64,000 bases of DNA from Talpa occidentalis (GCF_014898055.3 NW_023601104.1:84179106-84243105), one strand, 5' to 3'. Counted from the first letter of the stretch, positions 22,041 to 34,855 are shown. The notes: generated from the sequence alone by a model not told the origin. Translations and numbers: made by a program.

Positions 22041-24790
22041 TTTGATTCTTATTTGCTTCCAACTGCTACTCCCTAGGCTGCCCTCAAATCATTCTACTCC
22101 AATTGCCTCATTTCAAGTCATATTCTTATGTACTATAAAATTGCCAACCTTTATTTTTCTTCAAAGACAATGAATGTTCTTAACTAAATATTTTAAGCTG
22201 GACATTCAACAAATCATGTTCTCATTAGATCAGGTTTTCTGGAGATAACTATGAGTAGAAACACTTACGTTTGTGACTATTTCAGAGTACTGTAAAACAT
22301 CATTCTGGGTATATTTCATTGTATTCTTTTGTATATGTCTATTATTCTTTTTCAGAGTCTCTAGAAGTCCCTGTCATGTAAAGTCATGGACTCACCAAAA
22401 CTAATGTTCCACAATTCCTCATCCCTTTACAAGTCTTCCCCACTTGTAAATGACACTAGATCTTTTCACAAAGGTAGCTCATTTGTATAATAATAATAAT
22501 AATAATAAAATCTCCTACCAAAAATGGCAGACCTAGTGAGAGAGGTGGTTGGTGGTGGCGGGCTTGGATTTCAGGAAATCAGGACTGGAAACACACACAT
22601 GCAAACACCATGTCTACTTCAAAATAATGGGTTTACTTATGAAACTCGTGGTGTCTGAGATCACAAGATGTGTTAATAGAAATAAGGATATTAGTAGACA
22701 CATTTTCTTCTGTGTTATATCCATGAGTACTATAGCACACAATTATTGAAAACATGTTAGTAGGCACCCATAAGTAAAAAGAAATGTATGGTGTGCTATA
22801 AGAGATATAAAAAACAAAATATTCCTCATAAATGTATATTATTATCAAGAATACTAGTACTTTAATCATGGCAAAAACTGTGATCACTCCAATTAGAGAA
22901 TGATAAATCATATGATAAAAAATCAGGATGATGAAAGGAAAAGCCATTTATAAAATGATGGACTGAAGAATGAAAATATTGCATCATGAAAAACTAGACA
23001 GCACATATTATAGTTATTTTCAAGTATGCTATACATTGAATATAGAAATGACAACTTTTCCGTATTGGTTTAGAGATAAATAGGACCTACATAGAAAGGG
23101 AGATAAATTTCATTAATGAAAAAAAGTTGTATGAAATAGAGATATCTAGTTTTATAAAAGTAGTTGTTTGGCAGTGGAAAAGTGTCTTAAGACTAGATAG
23201 TTAGGACAAACAAATTTTAAGTGTTGAATTACAGTATGAACAAACAAGTTTCAAGTGATGAGTTTTAGAAATGTTATAGAAGGAAATCTTGAATGTGTTG
23301 AAAGTTTAAATTAGAATTCTTCTAATGTCACTCTAAATTGTGAAGTTAATATTCTACAAAAGTTTAGACAAATAGAAGCAAGTTAATTTCCTTTTACTGT
23401 GAGAGCATCTGACTTTCAAAATTAATTATTGTCTTATATGTTGAATAGATAATATTTTAATTTCCTCCATGTCATATTCCTCTAGAAAAATGTAATAAAA
23501 ATTGAATATTGTAGGTTAAGTTTATCTTAATACATAGTTTTCCTTGAATTGGTTAGATTAATGGCCTCCCAACTTTTTAAATTCACAGCAATAATCAGTA
23601 ATTAACATCAGAAATAAAAACCACAAAAACAAAAAATAAACAAATTTGGGTTCCCAAAGCACGAACTTTGTTTATTTGCTGTTTTACATATATATAAACA
23701 TATATATATGCACACATTTTAAAACTGATTTTTATGTGTATTTTAAAATATTCTCAAATAGAAATTTTATAACAATGAATTCATATATAAATATTTAAGT
23801 AAGTTTATTTACATTGCTAATAATATAAAATTATGGTATTTAATGGTATCCAATATTGTATCATTCACATAAATAAATTATATTGAATAATATTCAATAT
23901 GATGACTTCTTACTATTTATAAGATGTAGAAATATCTAAAGAATATATATTTTTGTTTACAATGAAGATTATAAAACTTTACTTCAAATATCCGTCTTAA
24001 TTCTTTTGGCAGTTTGTGGCTAATTTTTCTTCAGATTATACATAAAGCACACTCTATAACTAATTTGACAAAGAGTTTGGTTCTAGAAATAATGATGGTT
24101 TTGCTATGTTACTGTTTTTTACTTGTGTGTGCTTTAGTCAACCTACAATTTTTGTAGAAATCTATTTAAGTTACTTGTTCATTTTTTCAGAGTTTATTTA
24201 AGGTTAGACATTATAACTTTATTGTAAAGGATAATAGGATGGAGTCACTGTCCACTTGTTTACATTGTAGAAATACTCTTCTTCCCTCAATTATTTTGAT
24301 GTCACAGTTGACACATTTAATACTTGATCGAAGGTTGTGTGGATGCCAATAATGTCAGTGTCAATTTATGTGTACGTGTGTGTGAGTGAGAGAGAGAGCG
24401 AATCAAAGATGTACATTATAATGGCTAAAAACTGCATTTGAGGTTAACTTTAGAACCTGAAAGGAAAGTTTTATTCTCTTCTCACAACTCTTCTGACAAC
24501 AAATTGTATATTTTCCACAAAAAAATAATTCTCTAAATTCTCTGCAGATACCAATTGGGTGACTTACCATTTAATTCAATTCTGACATTAACACTTAAAT
24601 TTAGTGCATCCCCCCAAAATTCAGGCTCAGCTTCCTCCTTCCCCATTTCAGACACTGCAATTGATGGTTCCATAGGTTACCAACACATCTGCCCCACTTG
24701 GCTACTAATCAGGGATTTCTATGATCCCTTTATAGATTTAATGATTTCTTTCATTGTCTCATAGAACCCAGGGACACACTTTCCTTACTA
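22041..24790. other. Very AT-rich unique sequence
   Basis: About 2.7 kb with no gene or dateable repeat recognised. It holds an (ATA)n run at 22487-22508, a TATATA/CATA tract near 23687-23713 and a GTGTGTG/GAGAGAG stretch at 24371-24398. None of the open frames (up to 104 codons) looks like protein. Confidence 0.5.
22487..22508. repeat. (AAT)n microsatellite
   Basis: About seven AAT units in a row. Confidence 0.85.
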
Positions 24791-24798
24791 TTAGTAGT

Positions 24799-24862
24799 TT
24801 ATAACTTCTTTAAGTTATAATTATACAAATAATATTTGTTACAAATATATTATACAAATAAT
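24799..24862. repeat. Cluster of AT-rich palindromes and a direct repeat
   Basis: TTATAACTT (24799-24807) pairs with AAGTTATAA (24812-24820). ACAAATAATATTTGT (24825-24839) is a near-perfect palindrome. ATTATACAAATAAT occurs twice, at 24820-24833 and 24849-24862. Possible secondary-structure site; function unknown. Confidence 0.75.
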
Positions 24863-25799
24863 CAGATCAGAAGATTCAAAGTGAAAGGTTGGGAGGTGTG
24901 TCAGTGTTCAAGAACTTATGCTTCCATAGAGTTTGAGGTTTACTGCTCTGCCAACATGTGGATGTGTTCACCTGCAGGAAGATCTCCAATTCCTTTACCC
25001 TTGGCTTCTGGTTTTTATGGGAGTTCAGTTACCTAGGCAGGATGGATTAGATCATTTGCCATTGTTGATTAACTAAATCATCATCCTTTTACCCTACCCA
25101 GAGGTTGGAGATAGGACTGAAAGTACCAACCTTCTGATTACATCATTGGTTTCTCTGGCAACTTGCCCCCACCCTGCAGTTATGCCCATGGAGATGCATT
25201 CATTAACATAAATTTAGGGTTTATGAATAATGAATAAGTCTTTTCTCACTGTTATCACTCAGAAATGACAAGAGTATTTGGTGTTCTATGCCAGGAACTG
25301 GGGACAGACACTAAACATATTTTTATTTTATCACAATATCACAGTTTTATTATAGGAGATTCTGCTAAGGCATACTGTAACTGGAGTCATTGATTTATGG
25401 ACCAGACATTTCTCATTCGAATCTGGTTTGAATAAAATTGTTCCTTTAGAGGGGTTATACCTAGAAGAGTCCTATAAGAGGTGTAAACTGCCAGGAACTG
25501 TGAATAACTTAGCTACTGAAACGTTCACTGGGTAAGAATCAATAGCTTTAATTAAGTTAGCATGCAATTCTCGACAGTTCAGCATCAGCTACAGGTAGAT
25601 CAAATGATGCAAGCTTGCAAAATAAAGTACTACACTTAAGTGGGTTTTTTAAAATACAATTATACCTTTGCACTAAAATTTTAACCTTCTGAATATTTAC
25701 TTTTTTATCTAGGTGATATTCAGAACCATGTGCCAGATGCATAATAAACAGTGATAGGTGATTATCTCTTGCATTCTTTCTAATCATCAGAGCCATTTG
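24863..25799. other. Unique sequence
   Basis: Moderately AT-rich, with no gene or repeat recognised. Confidence 0.45.
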
Positions 25800-25942
25800 G
25801 ATATTTTATACTTCTTCCCATTTTATAGAAGGTAGAATTGCAAATCTCATACTTAACTTTCCCCCAGTTTGGCAACAACAGTAATATTTAGGTTTAAATC
25901 TAATTTCAAATGTAATATCCTTTCATTAGAGCATGTTGTTCT
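25800..25942 (-). mobile_element. MIR fragment
   Basis: CCCATTTTATAGAAGGTAGA, TTAACTTTCCCCCAGTTTGG and TAATATTTAGGTTTAAATCT, ending ATTAGAGCATG, follow the reverse complement of the MIR core. Confidence 0.6.
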
Positions 25943-25958
25943 CTCTTACATATATTTA

Positions 25959-26236
25959 TTTATTTATTTTTAAAGATTTATTTATTTATGCATATAAGAA
26001 CTAGGGACAAGCCAGAGGTGTGGGGGTGAGAGGATTCATCAGAGACAGAGTGGGGAACAGAATATGCAGATCTACTGAAATACATGGCTGAGGGGAGCAA
26101 CAGCAGCTGGTGAGACAGGAGAGGTCTGCTGCACCATGTGGGTGGCTCCCTGGCCGGGGATCGAAAACTCATGCTGCAGTGGCTTTGGATAGCTTCATAG
26201 TGCTGCGTCTTAACCCCTTGTGCCACCAGGGAGGCC
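25959..26236 (-). mobile_element. SINE with 14-bp target-site duplication
   Basis: CTTACATATATTTA is exact at 25945-25958 and 26237-26250. Subfamily c. It carries a small extra CAGCAG near the middle compared with its relatives. Confidence 0.95.
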
Positions 26237-26283
26237 CTTACATATATTTAGAAGAAAAAAAATAAGATAAAAAAATTCTGGCC

Positions 26284-26547
26284 GGGGCCTCCCTGGTGGT
26301 GCAGGCGGTTGAGCGCAGCACTGTGAAGCTGTTCACAGCCTCTGCAGCACGGGTTCGATCTCAGCCGGCGGGCGAGAATCCCACATGGCGCAGCAGACCT
26401 CTCCTGTCTCTCCCGCTGCTCCCCTCAGCAGTGTGTTTCATCAGTCTGCCTGTTCTGTTCCCTGCTCTGTCTCTGGTGAATTCTCTCACCCTCCTGCCCA
26501 TCTGGCCTGTACCCCAGCTCTTGTATAGATAAAATAAATCTTTAAAA
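26284..26547 (+). mobile_element. SINE, subfamily b, 13-bp target-site duplication
   Basis: AAAAATTCTGGCC is exact at 26271-26283 and 26548-26560. It keeps GGTGCAGGCGGTTGAGCGCA at the A box and a good B box (GGTTCGATCTC). It lies only 34 bases from the preceding SINE in opposite orientation, so the pair can form a long imperfect inverted repeat in a transcript. Confidence 0.95.
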
Positions 26548-26560
26548 AAAAATTCTGGCC

Positions 26561-28196
26561 AACTGAAACTAGTTATGTCAGAGCTTTGCATCAGTATTAA
26601 ACTTCGGCTGATCATAAGATTGTTCTCTGCCTTGTTGATCCCCCTTATAACTCAGAAGAGAGTTTACTTTTACTCTCCTACTATATTCAGGTAGTTTCAG
26701 CCTAAAGGAGTATGCATTACTGAATAAAGCATCTGATCACATGTCTTCTTTTCACAAGAACCCTAAAGAAACTACTTGGTGGAAAATGCCTTAAGTGAAT
26801 TCAAGAACTTCAATATGAACGAAAAATGTGAACAAGGAAAGAAATGAAAAATATGCTCTAAAGGCATTTTATTTAAGACTCACTAGGCTTTCCGTTTGTG
26901 TACTATATAAAATTTTACTAGAATGTTCAAAATTAAACCACATTAAAGCAATCAAAGCACTCTTAGAAATGACTTCATAATAATGATTGGGACTTGAAGA
27001 TACAGCTGGTTTCAGTTAAGCACTGGCTCTTGAAAATTATTTGAAGTAAATTGAAAAGAAAAAAAAACTTCCTTTTTAATTGTTCATACTTTAGAACATT
27101 AATATTGAGTGTGATTAACTGGGAAATACGACACAAAAATAAATTGTTGTGGTTTTAAAATTCCGTGTGCTATTGGAAACATACAAATTCACAGGTCTGA
27201 CAGTTTGCCAAAGCTGTTCATATCAATCAGTTATTGCCAGACTTTGTTCTCCTTGTGCCAAAAAATATCTCCCTCATTTTGCTCCAGGGATTCCAAAACC
27301 TCTATCCCCATCTCTATCCTTTTGTTCATTCAAAGGATTTTGTTGACCAGTTTCCAGTTTTCTTAGAAAAGAAGCCTAGTCACATTGTGCCAGGAAAGTC
27401 CTTGCTTTGAAGTCCAGCCCTGGGCAGAATTGAAGTGAGTCTTCTTCATAAAAAATCTACTGATGCATTTGAGATATAGCAGACGGAGATGTCAGCAGAT
27501 TATAATGAAAATACAAAGTTGTGAATCAAGAATTTTAGCTTCCCTTTAAATATGCAATTAATATCAGATTAATGTATTTACTTTAGTTATACCATGAATC
27601 AAAAATTGCTCAAAGCAGCAAGAACTCAATGTAACTAACTTAATATTAGGTATTGGGAGACAGAGAAAAAAATCCTTTAGCCCTTGGAATCTTCTGAGGT
27701 TAGACTAGGAAACAATTTAACAACAGGTTAATTAGTAAAAAGAAAAGACCAAATTTAATCATGTAGCTATGGAGGATTTACATGGTTGTAAATTCTAAAA
27801 TAAATGGACAAGCCAAGGACTTCTATCCTGAGCTAAGGAATGGGATAGGAACCTGGGGCTTCCAGGAGAGAAAAGGGAGGAAGAATAACTTCATATGATA
27901 TAACCTTGCCTCGAGATGTTTACCTCACTTTAGATCTAAATCTCTGGTAAAAATGTTATTTCTGAACATGACCCTAAATCTGGGTAATCTGCAGTTTTTA
28001 CGGCAACAGGTTCTCTTGTCCTTTCTTCCACATATCAAGGTGGCATGTATTAGAAAAAGATTGTTCTGAGCATTTTGGAAAAAGGTGATCTGAACTTTTT
28101 GGGGGAGACAGCATGAGCAAAAGTTGTAATTTGAAAATATTTTCAGGGACATGAAGGATTGATGAAACAAAATATACTTTCTATAGGTAAATGGTT
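26561..28196. other. Unique sequence
   Basis: No gene or repeat recognised. Open frames of 65-81 codons show no domain. Confidence 0.45.
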
Positions 28197-28586
28197 TTTC
28201 AGGCTTTTCTGCCCTCCCACCATTGGGATTGCCCTGCCTGATGGGTACCCTCAGTTGTTACATTGTTGCAAACTATCTTGTTTACTTCTGTGGGCCATGG
28301 GAGGAATATTGAGATAGTCACCAAGAGAAGCAGAAGAGCCATACAGGAGAGATAAGGAGAAAAAGAAGGCCCAAGAAGCCCAGAGTGAAGACTTGCTGGG
28401 GACTTGGAGACCTGTGGGCCTCCTGGTCCCCTGGCACCCCTGCCACCCCTGAATGCCATGTACCTGGTTGCTGCAATGCATGTACAGCTCAATAAAAGCC
28501 TGAGAAAGCCACCAAGGGCTCCAGGACTTCTCCTTTACCGGTCGGCTGGATTAGAAAACCTGCCTTGTGCCCTTCCTGCCTCTACA
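28197..28586 (+). mobile_element. LTR-like element, family X copy 2
   Basis: Begins TTTCAGGCTTTTCTGCCCTC. It continues with AGAGAAGCAGAAGAGCC, GAAGACTTGCTGGGGACTTG, a clear AATAAA at about 28490, then GGGCTCCAGGACTTCTCC and the end CCCTTCCTGCCTCTACA. Compared with copy 1 it lacks an obvious TATA motif, having lost or diverged the middle of U3. The open frames at 28199-28802 are read-throughs of this repeat. Confidence 0.65.
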
Positions 28587-29537
28587 CTTTATCTTATCTT
28601 TTTGGACAGACTTAACAAAAACTATAATCTCTCAAATGCATTTTATCCTGTTTTACTAGTTGTTTTGTCCCCTTCACCCCTGGCTCTTATTTCCAACACA
28701 TGGTACATTTTTTATTCAAAAGTCCATGCTTTGTTATCTGCAATCCCTATCAAAACAGATCTAGCCATCCTCTTTCCTGAATGGTCCTTTGCTTCTTCCT
28801 AATTTCTTTGTGGAAATGTTCTGTTCTTCGTTTTCCTTGGCTCATTTTCACCCTGATACCTGCTCAACAACTCTTTACTCTCTTGCCATTACTTCTACAC
28901 TGTGTGGCTCTTGACTTAAGAACTTTCACCCTCTAGTTAAGTCACATTGTTTTTGTGTGGCTGCCTGGGAAGGTCAAATTATTGAGTGGGTGGTGTTGAA
29001 TGAAATTCTCAACAATACTTCCTTTCCTTTCCCTAGTATTCAGACTTTGTGAAAATTTTGCTGAAAACAGACATTTTTTTCATCTGTAATTTGCCACCTG
29101 ATCTTCAAAAGTCCCACAAAGAGAACCAAAACAATAATTTTTATATTTAGTCCCTAAAACAAGAATCCCTGCTTAGATTAACATCAAAATATGTGCCCTG
29201 ACTTAAAACACACACACACACAATAGGCGTTTAGTTCAGTTTATTTCTGAACTTAAAAGTCTCTTCAATTAAAAACTAATATCTGCTTGCCATGCTGGTG
29301 CTTGCTAAAAATATGTAACAGGGTGGAATCCCTCTCACTTCTTAGAACCATAGGTTAGTCAGCATTCTAATCTCTCAGCGTGTGGGTTTATGCTATGAAG
29401 CTTGTATAGGTCTTGAATAGCAAGTAGTCTTTTACCCCCTCTTTAGGCCTATGTGCAAAATTGTGTTAAGATTCACATAGGACAAACACTACTTTCACAA
29501 ATACTTATATCTTTAAAGAGAAGAAGTGTACATTCTA
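28587..29537. other. Unique or very old pyrimidine-rich sequence
   Basis: 28587-28900 is C/T-rich and could be an unrecognised old repeat. The rest is ordinary. A (CA)n of about 8 units lies at 29205-29222. Confidence 0.4.
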
Positions 29538-29547
29538 GATTAACAAA

Positions 29548-29811
29548 AATTTTTTTAAAGATTTATTTATACAAGAACTGGGGTACAGGCCAGAGGTGCA
29601 GAAGGGTGAGAGGATTCACCAGAGACAGAGCGGGGAGCAGAACAGGCAGATGGACCGAAACAGTGCTGAGGGAAGCAGCGAGCAAGACAGGAGGGGTCTG
29701 CCGTGCCATGTGGGTATCTCCCTGGCTGGCCAGGAATCCAACCAGTGCCACAGGGGCTGTGAACAGCTTCACAGTGCTACACTCAACCCGCTGCACCACC
29801 AGGGAGGCTCC
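29548..29811 (-). mobile_element. SINE, subfamily b, 10-bp target-site duplication
   Basis: GATTAACAAA lies at 29538-29547 and 29812-29821. The tail is a short TTTTTTAAAGATTTATTTAT and the head is intact. An open frame of 139 codons at 29453-29872 runs through it by chance. Confidence 0.95.
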
Positions 29812-30113
29812 GATTAACAAATTCTTAAATGCCCTAACAAAACTTGGAAAATTAAGGGACTTCTTGAAATAGCACTCTGTGTCTAGCCGTTATGAAGCAA
29901 CATCAAATTGACTATTTCATTTTTTCCTGAGGGTTTTGTTATAAGCAGTGTAGAAAATATCTTCCCCCCATTTACAAACCCCTCTGAATTTCTGGTGTTT
30001 TTCTTATGCTTTATAATTGTGTAAAACCAAGACATGGGAATGAACAGTAGTTAGCAGGGACAGGGACAGAGACAGATCACAGGATTTTCATGGCTTAGAT
30101 CTTAAAGAAACAG

Positions 30114-30359
30114 AGGTTGAGCACTGGGCTGCAAAGCTGCCTGCAGCCTCTGCAGTGCCTGTTCAATCCCTGGCCACTAGACGAGGGTCTCACATGGCAC
30201 GCAGACCTTTCCTGCCGCCCGCTGCTCCCCTCAGCATTGTACTTCAGTCCTTCTGCCTGTTCTGCTCCCTGCTCTGGCTCTGATGAATTCTCTCATCCTC
30301 CCTGCTTCTGACTGTACCCAGTGCTTGTATAAATAAATAAATAAATCTTAAAAAAAAAA
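30114..30359 (+). mobile_element. SINE, subfamily a, 5'-truncated by about 20 bp
   Basis: Bracketed by AAAGAAACAG at 30104-30113 and 30360-30369. The copy starts at AGGTTGAGCACTGGGC, so the first ~20 bases with part of the A box are missing. A target duplication at the truncated end means truncation happened during reverse transcription rather than by later deletion. Confidence 0.94.
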
Positions 30360-30369
30360 AAAGAAACAG

Positions 30370-31109
30370 TCCCTTTGTTCTGACAATAAGTTAATATGCA
30401 GAATCTTAAGGACATAGTTAGTTTTATTAGGGAACTGGAAGTTTCTTTTATATTTTGGCTTTAGAACCATTTTCAAATAATTTCACACCTACATAAAAAT
30501 CACAAATTCTCTACTACCACTGACACCATAATATAGGAATGTTAATTACCTTTTATATTTACAATTCCAAAAAAATAGTCATCCCTTCTACTCTGAAGAT
30601 ATGCCAAGATCACAAAAAGTTGAACGCACACAACACCTGTAAAGCAGGCAAATAGGAAATGAACAATTCCAAAAATCAGAATGTTCTTCATTTTTTTGCT
30701 ATGAAGTATATGAGAGTATTGTTAGTTTATTTCCTTAAATGGCAACATTTGAAAATACAGATGCATGAAAACATATAAACCCACACATTATAATTACAAA
30801 AAGACCAGAATTAAACTAGTATTAAATGCCACTAAATATAGATTAAGTCATATGTATTTTGCAATATTTCTTTAAAAAATTGTTTAATTTTAATTTAATG
30901 CATGCATAATGGTGAAAATAGTTAAATAACTTTTCTGGACAGTTCTGCAAAGGCAGAACAGTTTAAAGGTCATAGCTGTGACACTGCCAGCAAGAGAAAG
31001 AATTGGAGTAGATTTTCATGAATGCACATGTGTGAGTGTATACTTGTGTACACACATACAGATTTTTTCTTAAAATAATAATTTTCTTGGATATGTTTTG
31101 TTCCTACTG
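30370..31109. other. Unique AT-rich sequence
   Basis: No gene or repeat recognised. Confidence 0.45.
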
Positions 31110-31770
31110 TAACAGTATAACCCCATAGAAAAGAGAAGTTCCAGGTTCCCTGCCCCACCTATTGAAAGGTGGAGCTGAGCTTTGAGGAGAGGCTAAAACA
31201 AGCTGCCAAAAGACTGGAAGGAGACTAGAAGTCTTGGAGGAGGCAAATGGAACAGAGGCATGTGAAGAAGGCATGTGAAGAAGGCATGTGAAGAAGAAGC
31301 CACACTTACTTCTCAGCCTTGGCCTTGTAGCATGGACTTCAGGGACATGGAAGGAGACATTTGAAAGAGACAGAGATGTGGGTGAGACACCCATGGGGAG
31401 GATGACAATGACAGACTTTATCATGACTTGTAGTTTGATTTTGCTCTTTTCCTTCTAGACCTGTCTGCCTCCTTTTGTCCCTCTCCTGAGGGTCCCCACC
31501 GGAAGGTGCCTTAGACTTGTGTCAGCTTTCAGGCCTCAGTGGCCCTGCTTTGGGCCAACCGTATTTGGCTGGACATTTACCCATGAGGGGATGGGTAACT
31601 TTGGGTGCTTCATTTGGAAACCATATTCTTTCTCTTTTCTTCTTTCTACTGCACTCTTAGTGTGTTATAGCTCTTTTCTGTTGGAGGTCTTACCACTAAA
31701 GTATGCTTTGTCTTTATGTGGTGTATGGTACAACCCATTTAAAATAGGCAGGTTTTAGAGTCCTGGGATA
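31110..31770. repeat. LTR-like or unclassified old repeat, copy 2
   Basis: The right half (31430-31770) is homologous to 14560-15000 in the same orientation. The left half is G/A-rich and contains a small tandem repeat. Open frames at 31104-31424 and 31519-31758 are contained in it. Confidence 0.5.
31257..31296. repeat. Three tandem 13-bp units GGCATGTGAAGAA
   Basis: Exact or near-exact repetition in the left half of the old repeat. It is absent from copy 1. Confidence 0.85.
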
Positions 31771-31800
31771 TTCCTTATTCTGTCCATGTACACTACTTTC

Positions 31801-32111
31801 TTTATTTTTTTTTTTAAGATTTATTTACTTATGCATACAAGAACTGGATAGGCCAGAGGTCTGGGAGTCTGGGAGGTAAAAGGATTCACCAGAGACAGAG
31901 TGGGGAGCAGAACAGGCAGACTGACTGAAATACAATGCTGAGGGAGCAGCAGATGAGATAGGAGAGTCTGCTGCGCCATGAGGGTAGCTTTCTGACTAGC
32001 TTTCTGACTAGGTGGGTAGCTTTCTGACCAGCTGCAGCTTTCTGACTAGCTGCAGAGGCTGTGGATAGCTTCATAGTGCTGTGCTTATCCCCTTGCACGA
32101 CCAGGGAGGCC
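31801..32111 (-). mobile_element. SINE with internal microduplications
   Basis: The 16-bp target-site duplication CATGYACACTACTTTC lies at 31785-31800 and 32112-32127, with one mismatch. The copy is about 40 bp longer than average because GTAGCTTTCTGACTAG-type units are repeated about four times at 31984-32050, replacing the single unit around the B box flank. Confidence 0.93.
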
Positions 32112-32127
32112 CATGCACACTACTTTC

Positions 32128-33339
32128 ACTCCTTAGTGCTGGTGAAGAAGAACTTCATGTTGGATAACTGAACAAATGAAGAACAGAAGAAGGTAGGGGA
32201 TCCTTGCTTCCTTCTTAATAAGAAACAATTAAATCAAGTGATTCACAAGACTAAAAAGTAAATAATAATGAAATAAATTTCCAAAATTCTAAGCAGTGTG
32301 AAAAACCAATCATATTTTCAATAAAACATAACGTCCCAAGAATAGAATTTACAAAGATAATCAAACTTTCAAACCCAGGATGTGGCCCAAACTGAACTTA
32401 CTGTGAAATAAAAGTTTCAAAAAAAACAATAGTTTGGAATTGGTTTGCATAGCTAGAAACAGTGAATCATTGAAAATAAGAAAGGAATCATTCTTTTTTT
32501 GGGGGGGGGCACTGGGTGGGTAGGGCTTCAGGCTCTAAGATGTCCTGATTCAAAGATGAGCTAATGCCAGAAGAAAGCAGTGTAGGCTCCAATGTCCTCC
32601 CCCAGAAGATGCTCTGCAGAGATGCAAAGTCTGAGGCCTATTGTTAAATCCTACAAACAAGACTGAGCCGGTGAAGATTGCTTGCTTGCCACCAGACCAG
32701 GGCTGGGTCCCCAGAAAATTTTACATTATGTTCACACAATGCAGGGCAGATTCTTCCTCCCTAGAATGGGGATAATCAACTAATCTTTATATAGGTGAAA
32801 TAACTAGTGCAGTCTGAGGTGCACTGTAGGTCCTCAAGAACGGATTATGATGGGAATGATAATAATTATCCTTGTGGGAGCATTAGCAATAGTAATAAAA
32901 TATGTTCACATTCTCTCTTAGGTGTTCTTCCAGGGAGAACTTTGGGATATACGCATCTATTCCTTTTGCATTTAGTACTATTAAAATGTCTTCTAAACAA
33001 TCATACATTTATACATTTTACTCATAAATTGCATTTCTTTATTGATTATGGATTTATGAATCTCAGTCTTATGATGCTATATTTCATGTTGTTCTACTCT
33101 TCCCTTCTCAGCTGGGATCAGAGAGGATATTGATTATATAGACATGAGCCCAACTTTGAATCCCTTAGATTTGTCTTACTTTTAGTGGGGTCTCCATTCC
33201 AGCAACTTCATTGGAAGCAACAGGAAAGCATAATCTCAGATCCAACTGAAACTCATTGAATCACAGTCTGCAATTTAACAAGGTATATAGGTAACCCCTA
33301 TACACATTATACTTTGAGTAGTGCTGCCTTTGAACACTT
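32128..33339. other. Unique sequence
   Basis: No gene recognised. A GGGGGGGGG run lies near 32500. The 108-codon open frame at 32807-33133 lacks any domain. Confidence 0.45.
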
Positions 33340-33482
33340 GTTCTCAAGCCAGCACAATCTAAAGAACTTAAAAAATACTGACATACTGTACCACCCTACA
33401 TTGACTAGATCAAAATATATGGGGTAGGCCAAAGCACCAGCATTTGTTTCAAGCTCCTCAACTTCCCAGTGATTCTTATTTC
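33340..33482. mobile_element. hAT/MER-type DNA transposon relic (tentative)
   Basis: The order 'ACTGACATACTGTACCACCC ... TGACTAGATCA ... GGGGTAGGCC ... AGCATTTG ... AAGCTCCTCAAC ... GTGATTCTTA' resembles the central part of hAT-Charlie non-autonomous elements of the MER20/MER58 kind. It is strongly diverged. Confidence 0.45.
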
Positions 33483-34300
33483 CTACCTGGGGTCTTCCAA
33501 AGTAGGTGGCTTAAAATACACTGCAAAGGTGAAAAGAATGCAGAACACTTACAAGACAGTGGCACAACTAGTCATCTTGGATATTTCAAATGGGATAGTA
33601 AAGAATAAAACAGAACTGATGATTTCAGTGCACAGAGAAGAAAGTAGAATCACAAAGATAGCCTACTGCTGCCATCTTCATTTTTTACCATTCTTTTTAG
33701 GTATAATATGCCTATTCCACAGACCACCTTTCTGCTAGAGTCTTTGGATAAGATGACCCCTTCTCGCTTTCCTGAATCCCCATGGATCCAACCTCCCACC
33801 TCTGACTTCTCAGTCTCAGTGCTAAAGAGGCTTCCTCTTTAGTGACCTATTATACTTGTTAAAATTGGGTTCCCTCAACTTATATAATGTTTTACTTTCC
33901 TTCAGTATGTCTACTGATATTTTAACTATGAATTCATTCCTATGACTCATTACCTCTCATGAACCCAAAATTTCCATGAGGGCTCAGGGAATGACATCTG
34001 TGTTCAGACTGTAATTACAAGTCAGAGTCTATTTTCCAGAAAGATCGACATGATTGAGCGAAGTTATAGATACAAGAACATTCACCAATGCATTACTTTA
34101 ATAAAAAAACACTTCACATTTTTATCAATAAAAGAATAATAAATTATGATGCTAAATGTAATGGAACCTAAGATGATCCTTAAAATTAATGAAGTAGATA
34201 CAATGAATGGATGTGCTGAGTATCTATAATTTAGAATTTTTTAACAGCAAGTTGCAAAAAAAATTTGTAAAATGTAATCCAGTTTCATGTTTCAAATGTA
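33483..34300. other. Unique sequence
   Basis: No gene or repeat recognised. Confidence 0.45.
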
Positions 34301-34549
34301 TTTTTTTAAAGATTTATTTTTTGATGCATACAAGAGCTAGGGTGCAGGCCAGAGGTGTGGGGGTGAGAAGATTCTCCAGAGACATAGTGGCTAACAGAAC
34401 AGTTAGACTGAGTGAAATACACTGCTGAGGGGAGCAGCGGGCGAGGCAGGAGAGGTCTGCCATGCCATGTGTGTTGCTCCCTGACTGGCTGGGGATCGAA
34501 CTCGTGCTACAGAGACGGCAGACAGCTTCATAGGTTGCATCTTAACCCT
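34301..34549 (-). mobile_element. SINE, subfamily c, 5'-truncated
   Basis: The tail, body and B box (GGGGATCGAACTCG in antisense) are present. The copy stops at CTTAACCC, so the outermost ~25 bp of the head, including most of the A box, is absent. Only a weak TGTAT match flanks both ends. Confidence 0.88.
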
Positions 34550-34855
34550 GTATACATTTTACATCATATATATGTGCATGTGGGTACAAAAGTCCAGGTA
34601 CATATATATCGTCCTTCCAGCACACTGGTTTACTTTCTCTCTGTTGTATCTGCCAACATTCTTTTTACCTAGGGGGGGCTTTTTGGTTTTAACCTAAAGC
34701 AGAATATTCTTTTCTATCCTTGACTAATTAATTTCTGCGTATCTATCACAATTCAACTTTCTGCAAAGTCAACATCAATGCCTTGCTTGAACACCCTTAA
34801 TTAGCCCACAGTCCCCTGGTTCTATGTTCTGTACCTCAATTGTAATCTTACAATT

